DNA of 64,000 nt from Nonomuraea fuscirosea (GTDB lineage: Bacteria > Actinomycetota > Actinomycetes > Streptosporangiales > Streptosporangiaceae), in assembly GCF_003001935.1 (NCBI RefSeq), contig NZ_PVNG01000010.1:186001-250000 (forward strand), in the 5' to 3' direction. A program made the position numbers and the translations under genes. Position 1 is the stretch's first letter; each line of letters starts with the position of its first letter. Under the pieces are notes generated by a model. The model was given only the letters and a program-made list of their open reading frames with translations. It searched no databases and was not told the origin of the DNA. Below are positions 8,128-17,033 of this stretch, piece after piece.

Positions 8128-9813
8128 GTGACGTCCAATGGACTGCATCCCGCTTCCGCACTGGAAACGTCCGACCCCGTGCAGATCGGCCCGTACCGGA
8201 TTGCCAGCAAGCTGGGGCAGGGTGGCATGGGTACGGTCTACCTCGCCGAGGGGCCGTCGGGGCCGGTCGCGATCAAGGTGATCAACCGCCTGCTCGCCGT
8301 CGATCCGGAGTTCCGCGCGCGGTTCCGGCGCGAGGTGTCGGCGGCGCGCCGGGTGCGGCGGTTCTGCACCGCGCCGGTGCTCGACGCGCAGTTGGACGTC
8401 GAGCCGCTGTGGGTCGTCACCGAGTACGTCGCCGGGCCCGACCTGGGGCGCATGCTGCGTGAGAACGGGCCGCTGGAGGGCTCCAACGTGGAGGCGCTCG
8501 CGGTGGGCGTGGCGACCGCGCTCACCGCCATTCACGACGCCGGGCTGGTGCACCGCGACCTCAAGCCCGCGAACGTGCTGCTGTCACCCCTCGGCCCGCG
8601 CGTGATCGACTTCGGCATCGCCCGCGCCCTGGACGCCGGCGACCGGCAGACCGCCACCGACCTGGTCTTCGGCACCCCCGACTACATGGCGCCCGAGCAG
8701 GTGCAAGGGGAACAGGTGGGCCCGCCGGGGGACATCTTCGCCTGGGGGTGCGTGGTCGTCGCGGCCACCGTGGGCGCCTCGCCGTTCGCCTCCTCGAACC
8801 TGCCGCACGCGATGTACCGAGTCGTCCACGACGAACCCGATCTGCGGAGCCTCGATCCCGGTCTGCGCCCGATCGTCGCGGCGGCGTTGAACAAGGATCC
8901 TGCGCAGCGTCCCACCGCGCAGGAACTGCTGGCCGCGCTGGTGCAACGTCCGGACGTCGATTCCGCCCAGGTCGCCGGCAGCGTACGCCTCGACCTGAGC
9001 CCGCTCCGCAGGGAGAACCGCGAGAGCCGCGAAGGCCGGGAGGCCCGGGAGAGCCGGGGCCAGGCCCGGTCGGCGCGGCACCGCTTACCGGAGGGGAGCA
9101 GACGGCGCAGGCGGAGGGACGTGCTGACCGGAGCGGCCGCGGCCCTGGTCGTGAGCGCGCTGATCGCCGCGGCCGTGATGGTGTGGATGGTGAACTCGGC
9201 CCCGGAGACGCCTCCCCGGGGCGAGATGGTGTACCGCGAGACGTTCGCCGCCGACAATTCGGGCTGGAACAACGAGGGCACCCGGGTGGACACCGGTCAG
9301 GGTTACACGGGTGACGGCCGGTACACGATCAGGCTGAAGCGCGGTGCCGGGCACCGGTGGAGCCCGGCGCCGGCGAAGAAGGGACTTCCGGACCGCGCGC
9401 TGGCGTCGGTGAAGATGAACTTCTCGGACGCCGGCTCCGACACCTGGAACGGGGTCTACTGCGAGTACTCCAAGGACGACCAGGTCGCCAACGACATCGT
9501 GTACGTCCTGGAGGTCCGCGGCGACGGGCACGGGAAGATCGCCAAGGTCGTCGGCGGCGTCCCGCGCAACATGACCAGCGACATCCCGCTGCCGGAGGGC
9601 GTCGCCAGGGGGAACGCCCTGCTCCGCGCCGAGTGCGTACGCGGTGCCGGCCAGGTCGATCTGGCGTTGTGGGCCGACGACCAGCTCGTCATCCGGCTGG
9701 CCGACACCGAGGCGAACAAGGCCGTCGGCCCGCCCCGCTTCGGGCTCTTCGTCGAAAGCGTCTCCGAGACCCGCACCTATTTCGACGACTTCGTCGTCGC
9801 CCGGCTCCCCTGA
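8128..9813 (+). CDS. Membrane serine/threonine protein kinase with extracellular domain
   Basis: A 561-residue PknB-type kinase. Residues 20-275 form the kinase domain: glycine loop LGQGGMGTVY, catalytic Lys50 (VAIK), HRDLKPAN at about 142-149, DFG (VIDFGIA) and GTPDYMAPEQ in the activation segment. A charged linker with repeated RES/REG units is followed by one membrane span near residues 335-355. The last 190 residues resemble a concanavalin/laminin-G-like ectodomain (ETFAADNSGWNNEGT, ending FDDFVVARLP). The GTG start is close to a TAGGAT -10-like box at 8114-8119, so the message may be nearly leaderless. The ligand is unknown. Confidence 0.92.
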   Translation: MTSNGLHPASALETSDPVQIGPYRIASKLGQGGMGTVYLAEGPSGPVAIKVINRLLAVDPEFRARFRREVSAARRVRRFCTAPVLDAQLDVEPLWVVTEYVAGPDLGRMLRENGPLEGSNVEALAVGVATALTAIHDAGLVHRDLKPANVLLSPLGPRVIDFGIARALDAGDRQTATDLVFGTPDYMAPEQVQGEQVGPPGDIFAWGCVVVAATVGASPFASSNLPHAMYRVVHDEPDLRSLDPGLRPIVAAALNKDPAQRPTAQELLAALVQRPDVDSAQVAGSVRLDLSPLRRENRESREGREARESRGQARSARHRLPEGSRRRRRRDVLTGAAAALVVSALIAAAVMVWMVNSAPETPPRGEMVYRETFAADNSGWNNEGTRVDTGQGYTGDGRYTIRLKRGAGHRWSPAPAKKGLPDRALASVKMNFSDAGSDTWNGVYCEYSKDDQVANDIVYVLEVRGDGHGKIAKVVGGVPRNMTSDIPLPEGVARGNALLRAECVRGAGQVDLALWADDQLVIRLADTEANKAVGPPRFGLFVESVSETRTYFDDFVVARLP

Positions 9814-10136
9814 CGCCGGACATCGCCTCCCGGCGGCGCCTTTCCACCGACACCGGCGTTCGTCCTCGCCTGCGGCGAGAAGGTGCTCGGCACGGATCCC
9901 GGACCCGAGATGCTGGCTCAGCACCCACAGCGAGAAAGCGGCCCTCCCTAGCGGCCCTCCCTAGCGGCCCTCCCTAGCGGTCGGGGCGGTCGAACCCGGT
10001 CGGCGGGGCCGCGGGTGGCCTGACGTACACACAGGGTTCAGGCCCGGCGCCCATAAGACCCACCCGCACCTCCCTGGGCGGGACGGCAGGCGACTACGTC
10101 GGCGGGATTGTCGGTGGCGAAGGATACGGTTGATCG
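9814..10136. other. Intergenic region holding a 13 bp tandem repeat
   Basis: No gene is supported in these 323 bases. They contain three perfect copies of AGCGGCCCTCCCT (9937-9975) followed by a partial fourth, and a GC-rich inverted repeat around 10060-10090 that could act as a terminator. Confidence 0.6.
9937..9975. repeat. 13 bp tandem repeat, three copies
   Basis: AGCGGCCCTCCCT is repeated three times without mismatch, and the first five bases of a fourth copy follow. A second tandem array with the same 13 bp period but a different sequence lies between cydB and cydA at 18398-18449. Confidence 0.9.
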
Positions 10137-11251
10137 GTGGAACTCTCCCCCCAACAAGTGCTCGGCCTGCGGATGTCCAGCCTGCTGCTTCGAGCGTCGC
10201 CCGGCGATGCCGGGCGGGCGACGAGCGTGGTCGAAGTGGTGACTTGGCTGGGGGCGATGCAAGCGCAGGACCTGGCCAGCGGCCTGTGGTCGTTCGGCGT
10301 GCGCCTGCCCGGACTCACCGCCGCCGATGTCACCGACGCGCTGGAGCGGCGTGAGGCGCTGCGCACCTGGCCGATGCGCGGCACCATCCATTTCGTCCCG
10401 TCCCGCGACGCCCGCTGGATGCTCGAACTCATGGGCGTCCGGGCACTGAACGGCGCGGCGAGGCGGCGCGAACAACTCGGCCTCTCGGAGGAGACCGCCG
10501 TTCAGGCCATGGAGGTGCTGGGCGCGGCTCTGACCGGCGGCGGGCGGCTGACCCGGTCGGAGTGCCTGGCCGCGCTGGCCGACAAGGGCATCGACACCAG
10601 CGGCCAGCGCGGCTACCACCTGCTGTGGTACGCCAGCCAGCGCGGCCTGCTGTGCATCGCCCCCAACATCGGCAACGAGCAGAGCTTCGTGCTGCTCGAC
10701 GAGTGGGTTCCCGACCCGCACCGGCCGGAGCGCGACGAAGCGCTGGGCACCATCGCCCTGCGCTACTTCCGCGGCCGTGGACCGATCACAAGGCAAGACT
10801 TCGCGGGCTGGACCGGCCTGACCGCGGCCGACGCCAAACGCGGCATCGCCGTGGGGCCGGCGACGCGCTGGCCAGGGTTACCGTCCACGGCGTGGAGACC
10901 TACCTCGACGCCGCGCTCCTCGACACCACCCCTCCCCCGGCCGGCGACGACGAGCTGCTCGTGCTGCCCGGGTTCGACGAATACCTGCTGGGCTACAAAG
11001 ACCGCTCACTCATGGTCGCCGACGAGCACAAGGCGGCCATCATCCCCGGCAACAACGGGATCTTCCAGTCCACCGTGGTACGCGCCGGCCGGGTCGTGGC
11101 CATCTGGAAACGCACCCTCACGAAAAGCCGGGTACGGATCGCCGTGCAACCACTCGCACCACTCCACGGAAGCGACCGGGCAGAGGTTGAGCGGGCGTTC
11201 GAGCGGTACGCGCAGTTCGTGGAACGCACCCCAGAGGTGCGCTGGCCGTGA
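10137..11251 (+). pseudogene. Winged-helix DNA-binding protein (YcaQ/AlkX-like family), frameshifted
   Basis: The first 240 residues (GTG start at 10137) read as a winged-helix DNA-binding protein of the PF06224 type, with MQAQDLASGLWSFGVR and RTWPMRGTIHFV. Near 10855-10870, after DAKRGIAV, similarity jumps to another frame, which continues with DALARVTVHGVETYL, LLVLPGFDEYLLGYKDR and a C terminus at 11251. The shift occurs in a run of G and C (gtggggccgg), so it is either a real one-base mutation or a base-calling error. If corrected, the protein would be about 370 residues, normal for the family. Such proteins are linked to crosslink repair. Confidence 0.8.
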
Positions 11252-11326
11252 CCCGGCGGCCGAGCTCCGGGGCGTGCGGCTGGGGAAGGGCCGCGACTAA
11301 TCTGATGGGGAAGGTGAGGAGCAGTG

Positions 11327-11716
11327 ATGACCGAACATCATCGGGACGCCGCGCTCTCCCCCTCCGAGCAGGCGACCATACGCGAACTACTCGACGCCGA
11401 CCGCCGCAGCACCACGGACCGCATCGCCCTGCTGGGCCGCGACCGGGACGAGATCGTCACATCGTCAGCGCTGACGGCCTCCGACGACGAGCATGACCCC
11501 GAGGGCACATCCACGGCGTTCGAGCGGGCCCACGTTCAGGCCCTTCTCGATCAGACCCTGGCACACCTCGCCGAACTGGACCTCGCTTCCGAGCGGCTAC
11601 GCGATGGCACCTACGGGACCTGCGCGAGGTGCGGGCAACGCATCCCCATCGAGCGCCTGCAGATCCTCCCGGCCATCAAGACCTGCGTGAACTGCGCCTC
11701 CCGCCGCTCCCGATAA
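11327..11716 (+). CDS. DksA/TraR-type zinc-finger protein
   Basis: A 129-residue protein. The N-terminal half is a predicted coiled coil (EQATIRELLDADRRS and a second helix VQALLDQTLAHLAELDLAS). The C-terminal half has the four-cysteine zinc finger: CARCG, then CVNC 17 residues later. This is the DksA/TraR and RNA polymerase-binding family layout; actinobacterial members act in stress or rRNA control. The coding frame also allows a GTG three bases earlier; GAGGAGC lies just upstream of both. Confidence 0.88.
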   Translation: MTEHHRDAALSPSEQATIRELLDADRRSTTDRIALLGRDRDEIVTSSALTASDDEHDPEGTSTAFERAHVQALLDQTLAHLAELDLASERLRDGTYGTCARCGQRIPIERLQILPAIKTCVNCASRRSR

Positions 11717-11978
11717 GGCCACGGGCATCGACTCCGTGCTCGGCAGTGAGTGATCCGGTACGGCTCGGCCCGGTCGTGCCTCCGGCGTAGACGAGGTGCC
11801 GCAGAACGCGGACAGGCCAGGGGCGTTGAAGGTAGCGTGGGGCGCATCGAGGGCCTCCGCCGGACGGTGAGCGTGGAAATCCCCGTCCGGTAAGTGCTCG
11901 ACACACACCCCGTGATCGCCGCTCGCATCCCGACTCCACCCTCAACAGCGAAGAGTCGCTTCATTTCAGGAGCCGGTG

Positions 11979-13217
11979 ATGGATAACGAGATTCAACTGA
12001 TCAGTGACGGCGATGGCCTGGCGGTCATCGGGCACCCGACCGCTGTCGAACGCTTCCTGGTCTCTGAGGGACTGCCGTCGAAGGACCTCGGACTGCAACG
12101 GCTCGGATCTGTTCTCGGTATCGGAGCTGGAGCCCTACAGGCAGGTTCCGAGATCGCCGCCAACTCAGGTCGCTGGGTGCAGCTGACCAAGGAGTCCGCG
12201 CAGCTTGTCAAGAAAATCGGGCTGATGGAAAGCAAGACTCCAGGCGTCAGCCACGCAATGGTGGGGCAGCCGGGCTCGATCAAATCATGGCTCCAGATCG
12301 CGAAGGGGCCCGGATCGGTTGGGCCCAACCCGGCGCTTCTGGCTACTGCTGCAGCGGTTATGGCGCAGCTTGCGATGCAGCTGGCCATGAACGAAATCAC
12401 CGACTATCTCGTCACGATCGAAGAGAAGGTCGACGATGTGCTGCGCGGCCAGAAGGACGCCGTGTTGGCCCGCATGATCGGCGTGGGCTTCGTCATCGAG
12501 GAGGCCATGACCATCCGAGAGACGAGGGGCCGGGTCGACGAAGTCACATGGTCGAAGGTGCAGACCGCGCCGGCGACGATCGCAGAGACTCAGGCGTATG
12601 CGTTGCGTCAACTCGACGCGCTCGCGGAAAAACTGGGAGGCACAACCAAGCTCGTTGATCTCGCCAAGGCGGCCAAGGAAGCAGAGGCCAAGGGACAGGA
12701 GTGGCTCGCTGTGCTGGCTCGCTGCTTCCAACTGCAGGACGCGATCGTCGTGCTTGAACTCGACCGGGTGCTGGACGCGTCTCCGGGGGAGTTGGACGGG
12801 CATCGCCTCGGATTGCGGGCCGCCAGGAAGGACCGGCTGGAACTCATCTCACGAAGCACCGACCGTCTGATGGCCCGCATGGATGCGGCTGCTGCCACGG
12901 CCAACACCAAGGTGCTGATGTATCCGGCCAAGGCCCCGGCCGTAGTGCAGTCGAGCAATCATGTCTCGCGCGCCATCGTCGACTTCCACGGGCGGCTCGG
13001 GATCGGGCGCGTTCGCAAGTCATCGCAGGCGAGACGATGGGCGGACGCGGCCAAAGAGGTGAGAGACCAAGCGCTCGAAACAGGAGCAGCTGGCGTCGAT
13101 GCCGCAAGGTGCCTCGGCAACGAGACCCTCGACCTGGCCAGATCGGTGACGGGCAAGCTCACCAGCGGCATCGCTGAGCGAGCGCTCCGTCGGCGCGGAG
13201 ACGACGAGAAAGGCTGA
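11979..13217 (+). CDS. Unrecognised 412-residue protein beside defence-gene remnants
   Basis: I do not recognise this protein. It has no signal peptide. A hydrophobic alanine/methionine-rich helix around residues 115-135 (ALLATAAAVMAQLAMQLAM) could span or insert into a membrane, followed by a charged helix (TIEEKVDDVLRGQKDAV) with coiled-coil character. The rest is mostly helical. The ATG at 11979 is 7 bases after AGGAG; a GTG lies one codon upstream. Base composition is slightly lower in GC than its neighbours. The next frame begins immediately after the stop and carries a drmB-like remnant, so the gene sits inside or beside a decayed defence island. Any defence role is inference. Confidence 0.7.
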   Translation: MDNEIQLISDGDGLAVIGHPTAVERFLVSEGLPSKDLGLQRLGSVLGIGAGALQAGSEIAANSGRWVQLTKESAQLVKKIGLMESKTPGVSHAMVGQPGSIKSWLQIAKGPGSVGPNPALLATAAAVMAQLAMQLAMNEITDYLVTIEEKVDDVLRGQKDAVLARMIGVGFVIEEAMTIRETRGRVDEVTWSKVQTAPATIAETQAYALRQLDALAEKLGGTTKLVDLAKAAKEAEAKGQEWLAVLARCFQLQDAIVVLELDRVLDASPGELDGHRLGLRAARKDRLELISRSTDRLMARMDAAAATANTKVLMYPAKAPAVVQSSNHVSRAIVDFHGRLGIGRVRKSSQARRWADAAKEVRDQALETGAAGVDAARCLGNETLDLARSVTGKLTSGIAERALRRRGDDEKG

Positions 13218-13876
13218 GTGCCGCTCCAAGCCCACCTGGGTGTCGGCGAGCGAGATGCCAGGCGAGGGCATCTCCTGCGGCTGCCCGAGGATCTGCTCTC
13301 CCGCTGGGAGGAGCAGGTGGAGAGCTCGGACGCCCTGCGGCTGCACAAGGAGGCGTACGGCCGGTTCTGCGAATACCGCCACTCGGCTCGCACCGGCCAG
13401 CCGTTCAACGAGGAGACCCGGTACAACACCTGGCCGCTGCCTCGTTACTACGCGCTGCACACGCTGTCGCACCTGCTGATCCGTACGATCGCGCTCGAAT
13501 GCGGCTACAACTCGGCCAGCCTGGCCGAGCGGATCTACGCGGGCACGGAGGACGACCCGCGCAGTGGGAACCTCATCTATACGGCCGTACCGGACGCCGA
13601 GGGCACCCTGGGCGGCCTGGTGTCCCTCGCCGAGCCCGACGAACTCTGGTGCGGCTGACCCGCCGCGCGCTCACCGAGGCCAGGAGTTGCTCCTCCGATC
13701 CTCTCTGTGCCGAGCGGCTGCCTCGCAAGCCGGAGGACTTCCTGCAGGGCGCGGCCTGCCACGTGTGCCTGTTCGTCTCGGAGACCACCTGCGAGCGCGG
13801 CAACCGGTTCCTCGACCGCAGGTTCGTGGTGCCGATCGGCGATCCGGCCCTCGCCCTCTGCCGCGACCTGCCGTGA
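13218..13876 (+). pseudogene. drmB: drmB-like (DISARM, DUF1998) 3' remnant, frameshifted
   Basis: Only the C-terminal third of a DUF1998 protein remains. The first frame gives LRLPEDLLSRWEEQVE, then HTLSHLLIRTIALECGYNSA and LIYTAVPDAEGTLGGLVSL. It stops at 13658, and the family continues in another frame from about 13650 with RALTEARSCSSDPLCAERLP, GAACHVCLFVSETTCERGNR and VVPIGDP. The cysteine pattern (SSDPLC, CHVC, TTC) is the DUF1998 zinc-binding tail typical of DrmB. The helicase and methyltransferase genes of a DISARM system are absent. It is a non-functional remnant unless the frameshift is a sequencing error, and even then it is 5'-truncated. Confidence 0.75.
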
Positions 13877-14280
13877 GCGGCGTCCACCCTCGTTTCGAGA
13901 AGATCGCGGCGGATGCGGTGGAACGCCTCGGCTCGGTGGATCTACGGACTCTGGCCGACCGGATCGCCGAAGGAGGCCCGGCGTCCGGGATCACGAATGC
14001 CGTGCCGCTGTCAGGCTTCCCGATGTCGCACAGCGCATTCTGTCCGCGCAGCTGGCCCTGAGCATGCCGAACGAAGAGACGGCGCTCTACCTACATGGGA
14101 TGGCTTCCGGCTACGACCGGCATCGAACTACTCCCACGGTGGAGTCAGTGTGGACCGGCCTGCCACGCATGCCGTGCCCGTCCGATCCACCGCGCAGGTA
14201 CTCATCGACGTCGCGGGCGAGGCGTCGCACGAGCTGGTCGTGGCCGGCGCGGCCGTCTACAACGTCCTGACCCAATATCT
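13873..14280 (+). pseudogene. drmC: drmC-like (PLD-domain) remnant with several frameshifts
   Basis: It begins with a GTG that overlaps the drmB-like stop, the normal drmB-drmC arrangement. Frame one reads VERLGSVDLRTLADRIAEGG. Near 14025 similarity moves to a second frame (PDVAQRILSAQLAL, then TPTVESVWTG), and near 14155 to a third (ATHAVPVRSTAQVLIDVAG). The EsVWTGP segment followed by a ThrAla-rich helix is typical of the region before the phospholipase D motif in DrmC, but the HKD motif itself is missing. At least two frameshifts and a 3' loss make this a pseudogene. Confidence 0.6.
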
Positions 14281-14281
14281 C

Positions 14282-14722
14282 ATGAAGAAAATCCCGTCCA
14301 GATTCGAGTTCATCCGGAGGGAAGCCGACGGAGAGCGCGGAATCAGGATCGGCAACTTTCATGACAACGAGTCGAAGGACCTGTGGCGCGGCGTCGAGTG
14401 GACACAGACCTTCGACGGCGAACAGCATCCGTTCCACAAGGAGTACTTTGTCGTGGAACGCCTCAAATGGGATCGTGGCAAGGACGGCGACCGGCGCCTG
14501 ACCACCGTCTTCATCGCGGCGGGCACCTGCTCGGCGGCCACAGCGGAGGCCCTCCGCCTTCTCGCCGACTGGCCGGCCCTCGCCCGATCGTTCGGCGACA
14601 AGAACTTCGGCCTCGTCCGGGAGATCCACCTCATCGCGACGAACGAGCTGGACGGCCGCTCACGTGAGATGGCCCCGCCGCACGAGGGCGCTGGTTTCGA
14701 GTTCCGCTACGGCGAGCACTGA
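14282..14722 (+). CDS. Unrecognised C-terminal protein fragment
   Basis: The open frame continues from the drmC-like remnant without a stop but the sequence changes character. It contains RFEFIRREADGERGIRIGNF and a beta-rich tail (TTVFIAAGTCSAATAEALRL, LVREIHLIATNEL). It resembles C-terminal halves of some actinobacterial sensor-like proteins that carry a VFIAAG-type strand, but I cannot name the family. An internal ATG at 14282 has no clear ribosome site. It is most likely the 3' piece of another gene joined to the drmC remnant by deletion near 14260. Confidence 0.4.
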   Translation: MKKIPSRFEFIRREADGERGIRIGNFHDNESKDLWRGVEWTQTFDGEQHPFHKEYFVVERLKWDRGKDGDRRLTTVFIAAGTCSAATAEALRLLADWPALARSFGDKNFGLVREIHLIATNELDGRSREMAPPHEGAGFEFRYGEH

Positions 14723-14747
14723 TCGGCCCGCACGGTCTCGTCCGAGC

Positions 14748-14774
14748 GACTACGTAGTCACCCGGCTCCCCTGA
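14748..14774 (+). pseudogene. Short remnant matching the 3' end of the kinase gene at 8128
   Basis: In one frame this reads DYVVTRLP followed by TGA, close to the DDFVVARLP-stop of the kinase gene, and the DNA keeps the CCCGGCTCCCCTGAC block seen at its end. It looks like the last codons of a lost paralogue. The match is short, so chance is not excluded. Confidence 0.3.
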
Positions 14775-14822
14775 CATCCAGGCAACCGGGCCTGGCGCAG
14801 AGCGCCCGTCATCGCGGGCCGC

Positions 14823-16442
14823 TCAGCCTGCTGCGCGCGCTCGGCACGACATTTCGTCGATCTCTTCAAGAGTGGGTTGCCCATCGACATAATCCGATTT
14901 CGAAGGCAGGCGTTCCATGAAGTGATTCCGCCAGTCCTTGCTGCCGACGTATTTCTGCAAGGCGATGCGGAGGCGTTCGCACGTATCGTGGTCGCCCTTG
15001 CTGATCGCGAATCCCGTGGATTCGCGTGGGCCGAACCTGATGTCCGCGACGAGTTGGATGTCATCTCGCTCCGCCAGCTGGATACCGGCGAGCGTCAGCC
15101 GGTCTCCGACGATCGCGTCCACGGCACGCCGACGCAGCCAGGTGAGGCAGTCGGCGAAGCCCTTCTGCAGGTAGATCTGTGCCCCGTTCACGGTCTTCTC
15201 CAAGGAGTCGGCTGTCGTCGACCCGGCGATCGTGCATACGCGTCGCCCGGAGAGGTGAGCAGGTTTTTCGATGCTTTTTTCGCCGCGACGAACCAGCACG
15301 CCCAGTCGCGAGGACGCGAGCGGACCGACGAAGTCGGCCACTGCTTCTCTGGACGGGATGATGCCCAGCGTGCCGACGATGTGGGCCCCGCCACTCATCA
15401 GCGTGCTCATCGCCTGTTCTCGGGGGACCTTGTTGAAGGCGATCTCTTCCTTGAAGCCGGCAAGACGAAGCAGCCCCTTGATCGCGTCTTCGTTGTAGCT
15501 CGATCTTGCTCCGTTGCGGCGATTTCCTTCGTCCTGCCAGACTCCCGCCACTATGCGCGGGGCATCGAGGAACGAGCCCGGCTCCTGAGGTACGTAGGTG
15601 CTGCCCTGGAGCAAGGCCAGCGGCAACATCGCGAGCAGGGCACGGCCGGTCTTCGCCGCAGCGCTCGGCGGCTTCTTGGGAGAAGTGGCCGGACGGGACT
15701 CTTGCCGAGGTCGGATCGGCCCCCGCGTCACGGTGAGATTTCCGGCGCTGCCGACGGAACGGCGTTGCGGGCGGGGGAAGCCCCGGCCGACCAGTTCCCG
15801 GTCGACGTGGCGGTGGATCTCGTCCAGGGTGAGCGGGCCGGGTTCCCGTAGCGCGTTCAGCAACGCTCCGGTGAATGCGGTGTTCCGGGCACCGAGTGGA
15901 GCGTGGGAGAGGGAATTGGCAGGCGTGGACGTCAGGGTATAAGTGCCCGTCAGATCGAGCTGCCCCAGGGCGAGGCGCCGCCGGTCGCTCATGACGGTGA
16001 CGGCCTGGCCGGAGAAACAGCAGTCCAGGAGGAGCACGCGGGCTTTGGCGCGAGCGCTGCCGACCATGCGTTTGACCAGGTCGACGTGAACGGCGGAGAA
16101 GCCGACGTGTTCGGCGTTCGTACCGGTCAGAGCGAAATGCAGGGCTCCGGTCTCGTCGAGGACCCCGTGCCCGCAGTAATAGACCAGCAGCAGATCCTCC
16201 GCCTCGCGGACGGCGGCGGTCAGGGCCACGCCGACGGCGGCCTGATCCGCCGGATCGGCCAAGGTCTGACAGTGATCGGCTTCGAAGAGGCCATGAACGG
16301 GATGCGTCAGCACCTGCCGCAAATCTTCCAGATTCGTGCGTACGGCCGGGATGTCAGGCAACTCCGGGTCGTGAAAGGTACCCGCCCCGATGAGCACCGC
16401 CCGGCTGCCCCCGCCATCCAGCAACGGCTTACGACTCACCAT
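14823..16442 (-). CDS. Caspase-like protease fused to a solute-binding (SBP_bac_3) domain, EACC1-associated
   Basis: A 539-residue protein. Residues 12-240 are a caspase/metacaspase (peptidase C14) domain: catalytic His92 in YYCGHG and catalytic Cys142 in LLLDCCFSG. A weak hydrophobic segment (LLAMLPLALL) near residues 270-285 is followed by an extracellular-type solute-binding domain of ABC family 3 (IKGLLRLAGF, GGAHIVGTLGIIPSREAV, GRRVCTIAGSTTADSLE). The ATG at 16442 overlaps the EACC1 gene by 14 bp, so translation is probably coupled. In the known layout the EACC1 protein is the constant partner and the caspase the effector. The binding domain may sense a ligand and trigger proteolysis (inference). 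Confidence 0.85.
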   Translation of the reverse strand: MVSRKPLLDGGGSRAVLIGAGTFHDPELPDIPAVRTNLEDLRQVLTHPVHGLFEADHCQTLADPADQAAVGVALTAAVREAEDLLLVYYCGHGVLDETGALHFALTGTNAEHVGFSAVHVDLVKRMVGSARAKARVLLLDCCFSGQAVTVMSDRRRLALGQLDLTGTYTLTSTPANSLSHAPLGARNTAFTGALLNALREPGPLTLDEIHRHVDRELVGRGFPRPQRRSVGSAGNLTVTRGPIRPRQESRPATSPKKPPSAAAKTGRALLAMLPLALLQGSTYVPQEPGSFLDAPRIVAGVWQDEGNRRNGARSSYNEDAIKGLLRLAGFKEEIAFNKVPREQAMSTLMSGGAHIVGTLGIIPSREAVADFVGPLASSRLGVLVRRGEKSIEKPAHLSGRRVCTIAGSTTADSLEKTVNGAQIYLQKGFADCLTWLRRRAVDAIVGDRLTLAGIQLAERDDIQLVADIRFGPRESTGFAISKGDHDTCERLRIALQKYVGSKDWRNHFMERLPSKSDYVDGQPTLEEIDEMSCRARAAG

Positions 16443-16812
16443 GCCGCTCGACAGCCGCCGGGAACTGCTCCGCCACCTCCCGCAGCACCGCCGCCGGATC
16501 CGCGGCACGACGGACGTCCACCTCGACCCGCCGCCCGTCGGCGGTGGTGACGGTGACCTTGACGTCGGCGCCGCGGGAGGTGAGCCAGGTGCACACCGAC
16601 TGGATCAGCACCGCCACCGCACCACCGGAGCCCACCGCCACCGTCAGCAACTCCACCGCCGAGCCCATCTCACCCGGCTTCGGCGCCCGCCGCTGAGGCC
16701 GTACCCGCCCGCGCAGTTCATCCTCGGAACCGAGCCAGTTGAACAACCCCACCGCGTGGGTCTCGGCTTCCGCACCCTCGACAACCACCTGCAGGTCCAC
16801 AGCATCGGACAT
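16429..16812 (-). CDS. EACC1-type effector-associated constant component
   Basis: A 127-residue protein. A short N-terminal strand segment (VDLQVVVEG) is followed by a glycine-rich hydrophobic helix (VELLTVAVGSGGAVAVLIQS) and a C-terminal beta-alpha unit (VKVTVTTADGRRVEVDV, then a VLREVAEQF helix). This is the pattern of the effector-associated constant component family that pairs with caspases, trypsins and other effectors in actinobacterial conflict systems. It is directly upstream of, and overlaps, the caspase gene. A GTG at 16821 is an alternative start. Confidence 0.75.
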   Translation of the reverse strand: MSDAVDLQVVVEGAEAETHAVGLFNWLGSEDELRGRVRPQRRAPKPGEMGSAVELLTVAVGSGGAVAVLIQSVCTWLTSRGADVKVTVTTADGRRVEVDVRRAADPAAVLREVAEQFPAAVERHGES

Positions 16813-17033
16813 CTCAAGCACGAGGTAACGTCCTTTGAATTACGGCTTTTGGTATCCATCATGCTAGCGGCCTGGATGCGCTCCGCCTTATCTTGCCGTT
16901 GATGAAACGGCTTGCGCCTCGAATCAACTGCGCCGCAGCTCCCCGTCCTCTCAACGAGCACTCAACAGATTCTCAACATCGCCCCGCGCACCATATGGAC
17001 AGCCAGTCGGCCAACAGAACAAAAGGAGGCACC

